In this document: positions 1 through 5,412 of the stretch, piece after piece | Numbering within the stretch: position 1 is the stretch's first letter | How the letters are laid out: each line of letters starts with the position of its first letter | Assembly: GCA_947068385.1 (NCBI GenBank) | Contig: CAMTBF010000254.1 | Location: 1 to 5,780 of the forward strand | Direction of reading: 5' to 3' | Origin: an uncultured Lachnospiraceae bacterium | Lineage (GTDB): Bacteria > Bacillota > Clostridia > Lachnospirales > Lachnospiraceae | Length of the DNA: 5,780 nucleotides | Translations under genes and position numbers: made by a program | The notes under the pieces: generated by a model | Seen by the model: only the letters and a program-made list of their open reading frames with translations | Told to the model about the DNA's origin: nothing | Database searches by the model: none

Positions 1-948
1 GCAGGAATCGACTGCTATCAGAACGGGCCGCAAATCCGCCAGAACCATATGTCCCTGGATGATTTCAGGCGGATTGTGGAGGAATGCCAGGGGAGGACTT
101 ATCAGTTTGCCCTGGGCGGCAGAGGAGACCCTGACCAGCATCCGGATTTTGCGGAAATGCTGGCGTATAGCCGCCGCCATGGGATTGTGCCTAATTTTAC
201 GACTTCTGGACTGGGAATGATATCCGGTATAGCAGAGCTGTGCCGCAGATACTGTGGGGCAGTTGCGGTAAGCTGGTATCGGAGCCGTTATACGGACAGG
301 GCGATAGACATCCTGCTTCAGGCCGGTGTCAGGACGAATGTCCATTATGTGCTGGACACGAGGACATTGAAGGAAGCGGTCCAGCTTTTGAAAGAGGACG
401 GATTTCCCAAAGGCATCAATGCGGTGGTCTTTCTGCTGTATAAGCCCGTGGGGCTGGGGACAAAGGAATACATCATAACGGAAAGGACAGAACATCTGGA
501 AGAATTCTTTGCGTTGATTGACAGAGGAGGGTATCCCTTTAAAATAGGATTCGACTCATGTACGGTACCCGGCCTGCTCCGGTACTCAAAGGCCACAGAC
601 CCAGCAAGCATTGATACATGCGAGGGCGGCCGGTGGTCAGCCTACATCACGCCGGATATGCAGATGCTTCCCTGCAGCTTTGACAATCAGCAGATGCACT
701 GGGCAGTGGATTTGCGCAGATATACGATTGAGGAGGCGTGGAACAGCGAACGCTTTAGCGAATTCCGCAAAATCATGGCAGACGCGTGCCCTGAGTGCGG
801 CAAAAGGGAAAGCTGCATGGGAGGTTGCCCTATCTGCCCGGAAATCGTATTATGCGGACAGATATCTCGAAGAAGAATATGTGGACGTGCTGCTCGGGAT
901 TTGGAAGGTTCTGGAGAAGAATGGAGATGGGAACTTTGTAGGCACTGA
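1..948 (+). CDS. Radical SAM / SPASM domain protein, 5' truncated by window edge, probable 3' frameshift
   Basis: The frame is open from base 1, so the N-terminus and the CxxxCxxC cluster motif lie outside the window; the ATG at 49 is internal. Numbering from that ATG, residues 20-34 (ALGGRGDPDQHPDF) match the SAM-binding GGE-type strand of radical SAM barrels. The C-terminal part is a SPASM domain: C191 and C209, then C247, C250, C256 and C260 in the classic CX2CX5CX3C spacing, with C263 and C269 after it. SPASM domains bind auxiliary iron-sulfur clusters and occur in peptide-modifying and anaerobic sulfatase-maturing enzymes. The substrate cannot be read from the sequence and no precursor peptide is visible. 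After C269 this frame becomes arginine-rich and unnatural, while the next frame gives a plausible tail ending at 967. The true end is therefore probably 967, with one extra base near 856. The family call is firm; the reaction is unknown. Confidence 0.82.
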   Translation, partial: AGIDCYQNGPQIRQNHMSLDDFRRIVEECQGRTYQFALGGRGDPDQHPDFAEMLAYSRRHGIVPNFTTSGLGMISGIAELCRRYCGAVAVSWYRSRYTDRAIDILLQAGVRTNVHYVLDTRTLKEAVQLLKEDGFPKGINAVVFLLYKPVGLGTKEYIITERTEHLEEFFALIDRGGYPFKIGFDSCTVPGLLRYSKATDPASIDTCEGGRWSAYITPDMQMLPCSFDNQQMHWAVDLRRYTIEEAWNSERFSEFRKIMADACPECGKRESCMGGCPICPEIVLCGQISRRRICGRAARDLEGSGEEWRWELCRH

Positions 949-1110
949 TGTAGACCTGACATATTGAACCAGAAGCAGATAAGTATCCCGGATTGGGCAT
1001 AGCCACAGACAGGGCATCGCCCAGACAGAAAAAATCGCGCCCCGGGCAATGCATGATCTCCCCCATCTCCGCAGACCCTAATAGGACACCAACCCTACAG
1101 AGGTCTGCCG

Positions 1111-1977
1111 ATGAAAACCCGAACACCCCCAGCCAACCGCATACCCCGCCTCCTGCTGAGCACCCTATGCACCCTGGCCGCCCTCTCCGCCGCCCTTGCG
1201 CTCTGGACCGCCCGGGCGGAGGCCTTTGCGCACTACGCGCCGGAATGCGGGCAGGAGGACTTGCTGCCCATCCTCCAAAAGGAGGCACTGAACGAAGCCG
1301 ACTATGCCCTCATCTTCCGCCAGACAGGCCTGGCCAGGCCCGGCGTGGACCAGCTCTACGCATCCGGCCGGCAGCAGGAACTCCTGGGGCTGCAGCAGAG
1401 GCTTTTCGCTGACGCAGAGGTGGAGTGCAGCCACAGCAATCTGTTCACCCGCAGCGAGAGATTGACGAATTTTCGCTCATTAGTCTATGAGGTTGACTTT
1501 CTCCCCACGGTCCAGGACGGGGACATCCTCATCACCTTCAACGGCCATGTCTTTGGCTGGCGCAGCGGCCACGCCGCCATCGTGGTGGACGCCGAAGAGC
1601 GCCTGACGCTGGAGGCCATCATGCCGGGCTGCGATTCCGGGATTTGCGGCCTGGAGAGCTGGGAGGAATACCCCGGCTTCGCCCTGCTCCGGCTGAAGGG
1701 CGTATCCGCGCAGGAGCGGGCGCAGATTGCCGCGTATGCCAGAGAGCACCTGACCGGCCTGCCCTACAGCCTTACGGCCTTTACCGAAGGCGGCGGAGCG
1801 GATGCGGATGCGACGCCCCTCTCCGGCACCCAGTGCGCCCACCTGGTCTGGTACGCCTACCGCCGCTTCGGCTACGACCTGGACAGCAACGGCGGATTCG
1901 TGGTCACGCCGGACGACCTGTACCACAGCAGCCTCCTGGAGCTTGTCCAGATATACGGCCTACCTCCCAATTCTTAA
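1111..1977 (+). CDS. YiiX-like permuted papain-fold cysteine hydrolase (NlpC/P60 superfamily), exported or membrane-anchored
   Basis: This 288-residue protein starts with basic residues (K2, R4, R10, R13) and a hydrophobic stretch at about 14-33, a signal peptide or anchor with AxA-like sites near 34-40. The hydrolase domain follows at about 135-285. The GDILITFNG strand (137-145) leads into GHAAIVVD with candidate catalytic H154, then LEA with E168, and QCAHLVWYAY with candidate nucleophile C242. The order His, Glu, Cys is that of the circularly permuted YiiX/YaeF (C92-like) families, where Cys comes last, unlike ordinary NlpC/P60 enzymes. Such proteins cleave amide or ester bonds in cell-wall peptides or lipids, but the substrate here is unknown. 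The ATG follows AGAGG at 1099-1103 with a 7-base gap. The gene is clearly richer in G+C than the radical SAM gene before it. It appears monocistronic: the upstream gene ends 143 bases earlier (from 967) and the next gene has its own promoter. Confidence 0.8.
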   Translation: MKTRTPPANRIPRLLLSTLCTLAALSAALALWTARAEAFAHYAPECGQEDLLPILQKEALNEADYALIFRQTGLARPGVDQLYASGRQQELLGLQQRLFADAEVECSHSNLFTRSERLTNFRSLVYEVDFLPTVQDGDILITFNGHVFGWRSGHAAIVVDAEERLTLEAIMPGCDSGICGLESWEEYPGFALLRLKGVSAQERAQIAAYAREHLTGLPYSLTAFTEGGGADADATPLSGTQCAHLVWYAYRRFGYDLDSNGGFVVTPDDLYHSSLLELVQIYGLPPNS

Positions 1978-1988
1978 GAAAATCTAAA

Positions 1989-2019
1989 ATATGCAAATTT
2001 CTTTATTAATTTTGCATAT
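1989..2019. repeat. Inverted repeat ATATGCAAA / TTTGCATAT upstream of the regulator promoter
   Basis: Perfect 9-base arms lie at 1989-1997 and 2011-2019, separated by 13 AT-rich bases. The right arm ends 5 bases before the -35 box of the helix-turn-helix gene, so an operator is the likely role. The stem is AT-rich with no T-tract after it, so it is a poor terminator for the upstream gene. The regulatory role is inferred. Confidence 0.5.
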
Positions 2020-2024
2020 ACCTC

Positions 2025-2053
2025 TTGAAAAAGCATACGGAAAATCGTATATT
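2025..2053 (+). promoter_or_regulatory. Sigma-A promoter of the helix-turn-helix gene
   Basis: TTGAAA at 2025-2030 and TATATT at 2048-2053 are separated by 17 bases, each hexamer one base off consensus. Transcription would start near 2060, giving a leader of about 35 bases before the ATG at 2096. Confidence 0.7.
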
Positions 2054-2063
2054 AGTATTATAC
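2047..2063. promoter_or_regulatory. Candidate operator overlapping the -10 box
   Basis: GTATATTA-G-TATTATAC is a 17-base imperfect palindrome with 7 of 8 pairs matching. It covers the -10 hexamer and the probable start site. A small XRE regulator bound here would block its own promoter. The palindrome is seen directly; binding is inferred. Confidence 0.4.
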
Positions 2064-2095
2064 ACTTGATTTGATGCTTGATATGGAGGAAGGAA

Positions 2096-2446
2096 ATGAC
2101 AAAAGCAGAAATTTTAAAGAAAGAAATTTTGGGGCAGTATCGCAGCGTGCGCCAGTTTGCACTGGAGATGAATATTCCCTACAGCACCTTGGTGACGGCA
2201 TTGGAGCGGGGCATTGAAGGCATGGCCTATGGGACCGTCATCAAGATGTGCGACAAGCTGAGCCTGAACCCGGTGGATTTCTCTTCTTTGGAGAGGGATA
2301 CGTCGCTGGGAGCGCAGTTGTTGGAGAACCGGGTGATGCAGTATTATGTGAAGCTGAACCAGGCGGGCCGGGATAAGGTGCTGGAGTTGATGGACGACTT
2401 CGTACAGATTGACAAGTACAAGGCAAAGGGGAAGAAGAACAAGTAG
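2096..2446 (+). CDS. XRE/Cro-type helix-turn-helix transcriptional regulator
   Basis: This 116-residue DNA-binding protein carries a Cro/CI-like helix-turn-helix fold in residues 3-62: SVRQFALEMNIPYSTLVTALERG gives the turn and recognition helix, followed by MAYGTVIKMCDKLSLNPVDF. A short helical tail (MQYYVKLNQAGRDKVLELMDDF, about 81-102) and a lysine-rich end follow, as in many small Firmicutes repressors. There is no ligand or peptidase domain. The ATG at 2096 is chosen because GGAGG at 2085-2089 sits 6 bases before it; an upstream in-frame TTG at 2078 lies ahead of that ribosome binding site and is unlikely. The gene has its own promoter with two palindromes around it, which suggests autoregulation. 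Its targets are unknown; the fliD-like gene ends convergently just downstream. Possible phage or mobile ancestry cannot be judged from this window. Confidence 0.85.
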   Translation: MTKAEILKKEILGQYRSVRQFALEMNIPYSTLVTALERGIEGMAYGTVIKMCDKLSLNPVDFSSLERDTSLGAQLLENRVMQYYVKLNQAGRDKVLELMDDFVQIDKYKAKGKKNK

Positions 2447-2499
2447 GATAAGCAGTCGGCATAGATAGTCAGATAGTCAAGCTAGGCAAGTGGTATGAA

Positions 2500-2530
2500 A
2501 AGGGAGTATCGCGGAGGATACTCCCTTCTT
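2500..2530. terminator. Bidirectional intrinsic terminator between convergent genes
   Basis: An 11-base perfect stem (2500-2510 with 2517-2527) closes a 6-base loop. On the + strand it is followed by CTTCTTT; on the minus strand the stem is followed by TTTTCATA. It lies 53 bases after the regulator stop and 36 bases past the stop of the minus-strand fliD-like gene, so it can serve both. Confidence 0.8.
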
Positions 2531-2562
2531 TGGCGCTTTGTTGGCACTTTGCGGCCGGTTCC

Positions 2563-3861
2563 CTAGAAATACCCGTCGAACATCATGCCCGTGTAGGAGC
2601 TGGTGATGTACGGATTGGGATAATTGTGCCCCGGGTTCTTATAGGCCACCATGACCTTCTCCACGTAGTCCATGGGGTTCAGGGATACCTGGTCGCTCTT
2701 GCGCAGGAGCATGTTGGAGAAGCTCTTCAGGGAACCGAAGGTCTCGTTGATGTCCCGGGTCTCGGCGGCAGTCTGCCGCAGCGTGTCCCTGTCGATGGCC
2801 AGCGTCCCGTCCTCTGCCAGGTTCAGGCCCATGGTCTCCAGGGAGCTGCCATACACGGAGGCGATCCCCTTCATCTCCTTGATCAGCTGCCTGCTCCTGG
2901 TCTGGGTCTCCACATAGGAGGACGCGGCTCTGACGAAGTCATTGTAACCGCCCACCAGATGGAACACATTGTCGGTGAGGGACTCCACGTCCGTCTTCAG
3001 GCCGATCTTCGTGGGCTGCCCCTCGGGGCTGATCCCGGTCAGGCGGACGTCGAAGAGCTGTCCCAGGGTCAGATGGTTGGACTGGGAGGCGAGCTCTTCC
3101 CCGTTCACAGAGAAGCTTGCGTTGGACGCGTCCCTGCTGGTATAGTCCAGCCCCAGGTATTCCACCGCCCCGTGGGTCTTGCTGGTATGGTCGTCGCTGA
3201 CGGCGAATATATAGTCCCTGCCCGGGGCCAGCCCCGTGGCCTCCGAGGTGAGCCGCAGGGAGGTGCGCCCTTCCGATTCCGCCAGGGAAGCCCGCAGGCC
3301 GATGTCGGAATTGTTGATCAGGCGAACCAGGCGCTCCTGAACCTGCTGGTTCGTCTCGTTCTCCCCCACCGAGAACTGGAACTCGTAGTTCATGTCGTTG
3401 ATGTTCACGTCGAAGGAATAGGTATCCGGCGACAGCGCCGCACGGCCGTTGCCCTGCAGGAACAGCCCCAGGTTCTCCTGGGTGGTGGCTAGGGCATGCA
3501 CCTCGAGCTGGAAATCCGGCACCTCCGCCTTGGACTCCTCGGAGCCCACATATGCGGCTGTGGCCACGCCCTCGTCGGTGGAATAGGCGCTCTTCTTGCG
3601 GAACAGCCCATCCTTTTCCAGCCCCCCGAGCTGGGCGATGGTATTGCGCAGCCCTCTGGCGTTCTCCTTCAGGTCCACGGCGTACTGCTGCGTATCCTTG
3701 CTGGTAGTGGGAAGATACCAGGGTTCGTCTTTATTTAATTTGACAATGGAGTTGTATACGTTCCGAAGCTCGCTCTTCTTGTGGGTATCATACTTGGTCA
3801 GGGGCTTCGGCGCATAAGTGCTGACATAATTGTTATATATTGTATTCAAGACGGGTCCCAT
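2563..3861 (-). CDS. FliD-like flagellar cap / hook-associated protein 2 family
   Basis: This 432-residue protein resembles the conserved C-terminal part of FliD, the cap that guides flagellin assembly at the filament tip. Around 185-215 it has DIGLRASLAESEGRTSLRLT then SEATG, like the FliD repeat that ends in LTSxxTG. At 245-312 ASNASFSVNGEE through VGGYNDFV matches the FliD hinge and the V..YN motif. At 338-360 GSSLETMGLNLAEDGTLAID is the typical late FliD motif. The C-terminus NPYITSSYTGMMFDGYF replaces the usual coiled-coil end, and the N-terminal 110 residues do not show the usual FliD start. There is no signal peptide, as expected for type III export. ATG at 3861 is chosen because AAAGGAGG (3876-3869) lies 7 bases upstream; an in-frame ATG at 3912 has no such site. 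A sigma-D promoter upstream supports a late flagellar gene. A divergent FliD paralogue is the best call; no other flagellar gene is in view. Confidence 0.72.
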   Translation of the reverse strand: MGPVLNTIYNNYVSTYAPKPLTKYDTHKKSELRNVYNSIVKLNKDEPWYLPTTSKDTQQYAVDLKENARGLRNTIAQLGGLEKDGLFRKKSAYSTDEGVATAAYVGSEESKAEVPDFQLEVHALATTQENLGLFLQGNGRAALSPDTYSFDVNINDMNYEFQFSVGENETNQQVQERLVRLINNSDIGLRASLAESEGRTSLRLTSEATGLAPGRDYIFAVSDDHTSKTHGAVEYLGLDYTSRDASNASFSVNGEELASQSNHLTLGQLFDVRLTGISPEGQPTKIGLKTDVESLTDNVFHLVGGYNDFVRAASSYVETQTRSRQLIKEMKGIASVYGSSLETMGLNLAEDGTLAIDRDTLRQTAAETRDINETFGSLKSFSNMLLRKSDQVSLNPMDYVEKVMVAYKNPGHNYPNPYITSSYTGMMFDGYF

Positions 3862-3952
3862 TGTCAGGCCTCCTTTCCTCACAGGCAATCCTACATGGCA
3901 ATCCGTTGCCACTTTTTAGACAATAGAATCCAAGGAAGATTCTACCATCTAA
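3862..3952 (-). promoter_or_regulatory. Structured 5' leader of the fliD-like gene
   Basis: The predicted transcript starts near 3952 and has about 90 untranslated bases. Near its 5' end the arms TAGAATC/GATTCTA (3924-3930 and 3938-3944) form a perfect 7-base hairpin with a 7-base loop. Further on, GGCAA/TTGCC (3897-3910) forms a 5-base stem with a CGGA loop. A weak GCCT/AGGC stem (3886-3868) then encloses the GAGGAAAGG ahead of the ATG. Flagellin leaders in Firmicutes can be bound by CsrA at GGA-loop hairpins; a similar role here is inferred. Confidence 0.4.
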
Positions 3953-3958
3953 AATTTA

Positions 3959-3986
3959 TTATCGGATAGAATCCGTATTTTTTTAA
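3959..3986 (-). promoter_or_regulatory. Sigma-D (sigma-28, flagellar) type promoter for the fliD-like gene
   Basis: Read on the minus strand, TTAAA at 3986-3982 is followed after 16 bases by CCGATAA at 3965-3959. The known Bacillus sigma-D consensus is TAAA-N15-GCCGATAT, so this matches the -35, the spacing and six of seven bases of CCGATAT. Transcription would begin near 3952. Confidence 0.7.
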
Positions 3987-3990
3987 CAGC

Positions 3991-4020
3991 ATTCCTGATA
4001 AAATCTGCATAAATTCCTGA
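3991..4020. repeat. Direct repeat ATTCCTGA upstream of the sigma-D promoter
   Basis: ATTCCTGA occurs at 3991-3998 and again at 4013-4020, a 22-base period that is about two helical turns. The repeat begins 5 bases upstream of the -35 box of the minus-strand promoter. The second copy also forms part of a small CCTG/CAGG hairpin (4016-4028). A regulator site is possible but unproven. Confidence 0.3.
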
Positions 4021-4085
4021 AAAACAGGAGACAGGGCCGCATGAGGCGCGGCAGATGCCGTGGGCGCAGCAAAAAAACCGCCAAA

Positions 4086-4123
4086 TGACGCGGCCAAACC
4101 GCGAAAAAACAGTTGACGCGGCC
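4086..4123. repeat. 10-base direct repeat and palindrome at the rpmG promoter
   Basis: TGACGCGGCC occurs at 4086-4095 and 4114-4123, 28 bases apart; the second copy overlaps the -35 box of rpmG. The first copy is half of a CGCGG-CCAAA-CCGCG palindrome (4089-4103). An operator role is inferred. Confidence 0.35.
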
Positions 4124-4141
4124 CGATTTCTATGATATAGT
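4113..4141 (+). promoter_or_regulatory. Sigma-A extended -10 promoter driving rpmG-secE-nusG
   Basis: TTGACG at 4113-4118 and TATAGT at 4136-4141 are separated by 17 bases, with an extended -10 TGA at 4133-4135. It is the strongest promoter in the window. The start site is near 4148, giving a leader of about 94 bases before rpmG. Confidence 0.75.
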
Positions 4142-4241
4142 AGGGAAACGAGATAAGGTTTTAGGTCTTTTTTTTATGCTTAAAATTTTTATGCCGAGCA
4201 AAATAAGATGGCGAGTCTAAAGAACATGTGGAGGTAGCGAA

Positions 4242-4391
4242 ATGCGTACAAAAATCACATTGGCCTGCACCGAGTGCAAGCAGCGTAACTACAATACTAC
4301 CAAGGAGAAGAAGAACCATCCCGAGAGAATGGAGATCAAGAAGTACTGCAGGTTCTGCAGGAAGCACACGCTGCACAAGGAAACCAAGTAA
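4242..4391 (+). CDS. rpmG: 50S ribosomal protein L33, zinc-binding form
   Basis: This 49-residue basic protein reads [20 protein letters not shown] at its start and ends LHKETK. It is a component of the large ribosomal subunit near the E site. Cysteine pairs C9-x2-C12 and C36-x2-C39 form the zinc ribbon, so this is the zinc-containing (C+) form rather than the zinc-independent paralogue some bacteria express under zinc starvation. The length is normal for the family. GGAGG at 4230-4234 precedes the ATG by 7 bases. It is the first gene of the rpmG-secE-nusG run, a standard Firmicutes order, and lies behind a strong promoter. Confidence 0.97.
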   Translation: MRTKITLACTECKQRNYNTTKEKKNHPERMEIKKYCRFCRKHTLHKETK

Positions 4392-4393
4392 GA

Positions 4394-4450
4394 GCGGACG
4401 GTCGCAAGGGATCGTGTTCCGCGCGCAAAGCGCATCCATAAAACGCTTTG
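4394..4450 (+). repeat. Two tandem hairpins between rpmG and secE
   Basis: The first hairpin pairs GCGGA (4394-4398) with TCCGC (4418-4422), with an inner GGTC/GATC stem around GCAAGG. The second pairs CAAAGCG (4426-4432) with CGCTTTG (4444-4450) perfectly around an 11-base loop. Neither is followed by a T-tract, so processing or translation control is more likely than termination. Confidence 0.4.
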
Positions 4451-4467
4451 GGAAAGGGATGGTCAAA

Positions 4468-4677
4468 ATGGGAAATTCCGCGGAAAAGAAAGCGAAGGCC
4501 GGCCCCAGCTTTTTCACAGGGGTGAAGGCTGAATTCAAGAAGATCGTATGGCCGGACAGGCAGTCCACCTTGAGGCAGTCCGTGGCAGTGGTGGCGATTT
4601 CGGTGGTCCTGGGCGTCATCATCGCGCTGCTGGACTATGTGGCGAAGACCGGCGTGAACTTCATTACATCAATTTAG
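4468..4677 (+). CDS. secE: Preprotein translocase subunit SecE
   Basis: This is the small essential subunit of the SecYEG protein-conducting channel, which clamps SecY in the membrane. The 69 residues are typical of the short Gram-positive form with one membrane span. A lysine-rich start is followed by the conserved amphipathic segment GVKAEFKKIVWPDRQ (18-32), whose EFKKIxWP motif is diagnostic. The transmembrane helix is at about 39-58 (VAVVAISVVLGVIIALLDYV). The start at 4468 (MGNSAEKK) is preferred because AAAGGG lies 9 bases upstream and homologues usually begin MG-plus-polar residues; an in-frame ATG at 4459 would add three residues (MVK). The stop is 15 bases before nusG, so the two are cotranscribed. 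Confidence 0.95.
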   Translation: MGNSAEKKAKAGPSFFTGVKAEFKKIVWPDRQSTLRQSVAVVAISVVLGVIIALLDYVAKTGVNFITSI

Positions 4678-4692
4678 GGCGAGGGTGATTGC

Positions 4693-5211
4693 ATGGCAGA
4701 GGCAAAATGGTATGTAGTCCATACCTACTCAGGATATGAAAACAAAGTCAAAGCCAACATTGAGAAGACCATTGAGAACAACAAGCACCTTGCGGAGCAG
4801 ATCCTGGAGGTGCGGGTCCCCCTGCAGGATGTGGTGGAGATGAAGAACGGCGCCAGAAGGACTGTCCAGAAGAAGATGTTCCCGGGGTACGTGCTCCTCA
4901 ACATGGAGATGAACGACGATACCTGGTACGTGGTCCGCAACACCCGCGGCGTCACGGGGTTCGTGGGGCCGGGGAGCAAGCCCGTGCCGCTGACCGAGGC
5001 GGAGATGAAGCCCCTGGGCATCAAGACGGAGAACGTGTCCATCGACTTTGGCGAGGGAGACAGCATCGCCGTGGTGGCGGGCATCTGGAAGGATACCATC
5101 GGCATCGTGCAGAAGCTTGATTACGGCAAGCAGACGGCTACCATCAACGTAGAGCTCTTCGGCAGGGAGACCCCTGTGGAGATCAGCTTCGCGGAGGTGC
5201 GCAAGCTTTAA
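4693..5211 (+). CDS. nusG: Transcription termination/antitermination protein NusG
   Basis: NusG binds the RNA polymerase clamp and modulates pausing, and in many bacteria it links to Rho or the ribosome. The 172 residues match the family length. The NGN domain covers about 1-105: KWYVVHTYSGYENKVK at 5-20, then FPGYVLLNMEMND and VRNTRGVTGFVG, all standard motifs. The KOW domain covers about 121-172 and ends in LFGRETPVEISFAEVRKL. The usual GPF turn of the KOW domain is replaced here by AGIW (129-132), which is probably lineage variation. GAGGG at 4681-4685 precedes the ATG by 7 bases. It follows secE closely and precedes the L11 gene, the conserved order. Confidence 0.97.
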   Translation: MAEAKWYVVHTYSGYENKVKANIEKTIENNKHLAEQILEVRVPLQDVVEMKNGARRTVQKKMFPGYVLLNMEMNDDTWYVVRNTRGVTGFVGPGSKPVPLTEAEMKPLGIKTENVSIDFGEGDSIAVVAGIWKDTIGIVQKLDYGKQTATINVELFGRETPVEISFAEVRKL

Positions 5212-5223
5212 GAGAGGTATTTT

Positions 5224-5405
5224 CCGCCCGCAAGGGCGGTTGGATACAAAGGCGGCCCTTAAGGCCGTCCTGGGGCTTTGATGCCGCGGGGCGCCGCGGG
5301 ACGCTTGGCAAAGTGGGAGCGGTCCTGGTCTATGGGGGCTGCGCCGGATTGCCGCAAGGCGTGGCTGGATTGGCAGCCCATTGCGGCTTACCACAATATA
5401 GGAGG
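5224..5405 (+). promoter_or_regulatory. Structured leader upstream of rplK, candidate L1 autoregulatory site
   Basis: The nusG-rplK gap is packed with hairpins: CCGCCC-GCAA-GGGCGG (5224-5239, GNRA-type loop), GGCGGCC/GGCCGTC (5251-5269), and CCGCGG-GGCG-CCGCGG (5284-5299). GTGGGAGC (5313-5320) can pair with GCTTACCAC (5386-5394) through an internal GA/TTA loop, enclosing GGGCTGC/GCAGCCC (5336-5342 and 5373-5379). In other bacteria ribosomal protein L1 represses the rplK-rplA mRNA by binding a GGGAG-type internal-loop motif, which this resembles. No T-tract or convincing promoter was found. The L1 role is inferred. Confidence 0.45.
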
Positions 5406-5412
5406 TGCCAAA

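Noticed and set aside
1012..1033. GGGC-ATC-GCCC hairpin followed by AGACAGAAAAAA as a terminator for the radical SAM gene
   Set aside because: The stem is only 4 bases and is followed by an A-rich, not T-rich, tract on the + strand.
830..1288. Minus-strand reading frame across the radical SAM 3' end and the intergenic gap, with a protein-like stretch around 990-1060
   Set aside because: It overlaps two supported + strand genes, has no ribosome binding site at its start, and contains proline/arginine-rich shadow sequence over most of its length.
2078..2446. TTG start at 2078 for the helix-turn-helix gene
   Set aside because: The start would precede the strong GGAGG at 2085-2089, which instead positions the ATG at 2096.
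2530..3492. Long + strand open frame of 320 codons opposite the fliD-like gene
   Set aside because: It is antisense to a gene with clear family motifs, a ribosome binding site and a promoter; its composition is that of a shadow frame in GC-rich DNA.
4131..4136. TATGAT as the -10 box of the rpmG promoter
   Set aside because: The spacing to TTGACG would be only 12 bases; TATAGT at 4136-4141 gives 17 bases with an extended -10.
5370..5399. TTGGCA-N18-CAATAT as an rplK promoter
   Set aside because: The start site would fall at or inside the ribosome binding site, leaving no usable leader, and the -10 match is poor.
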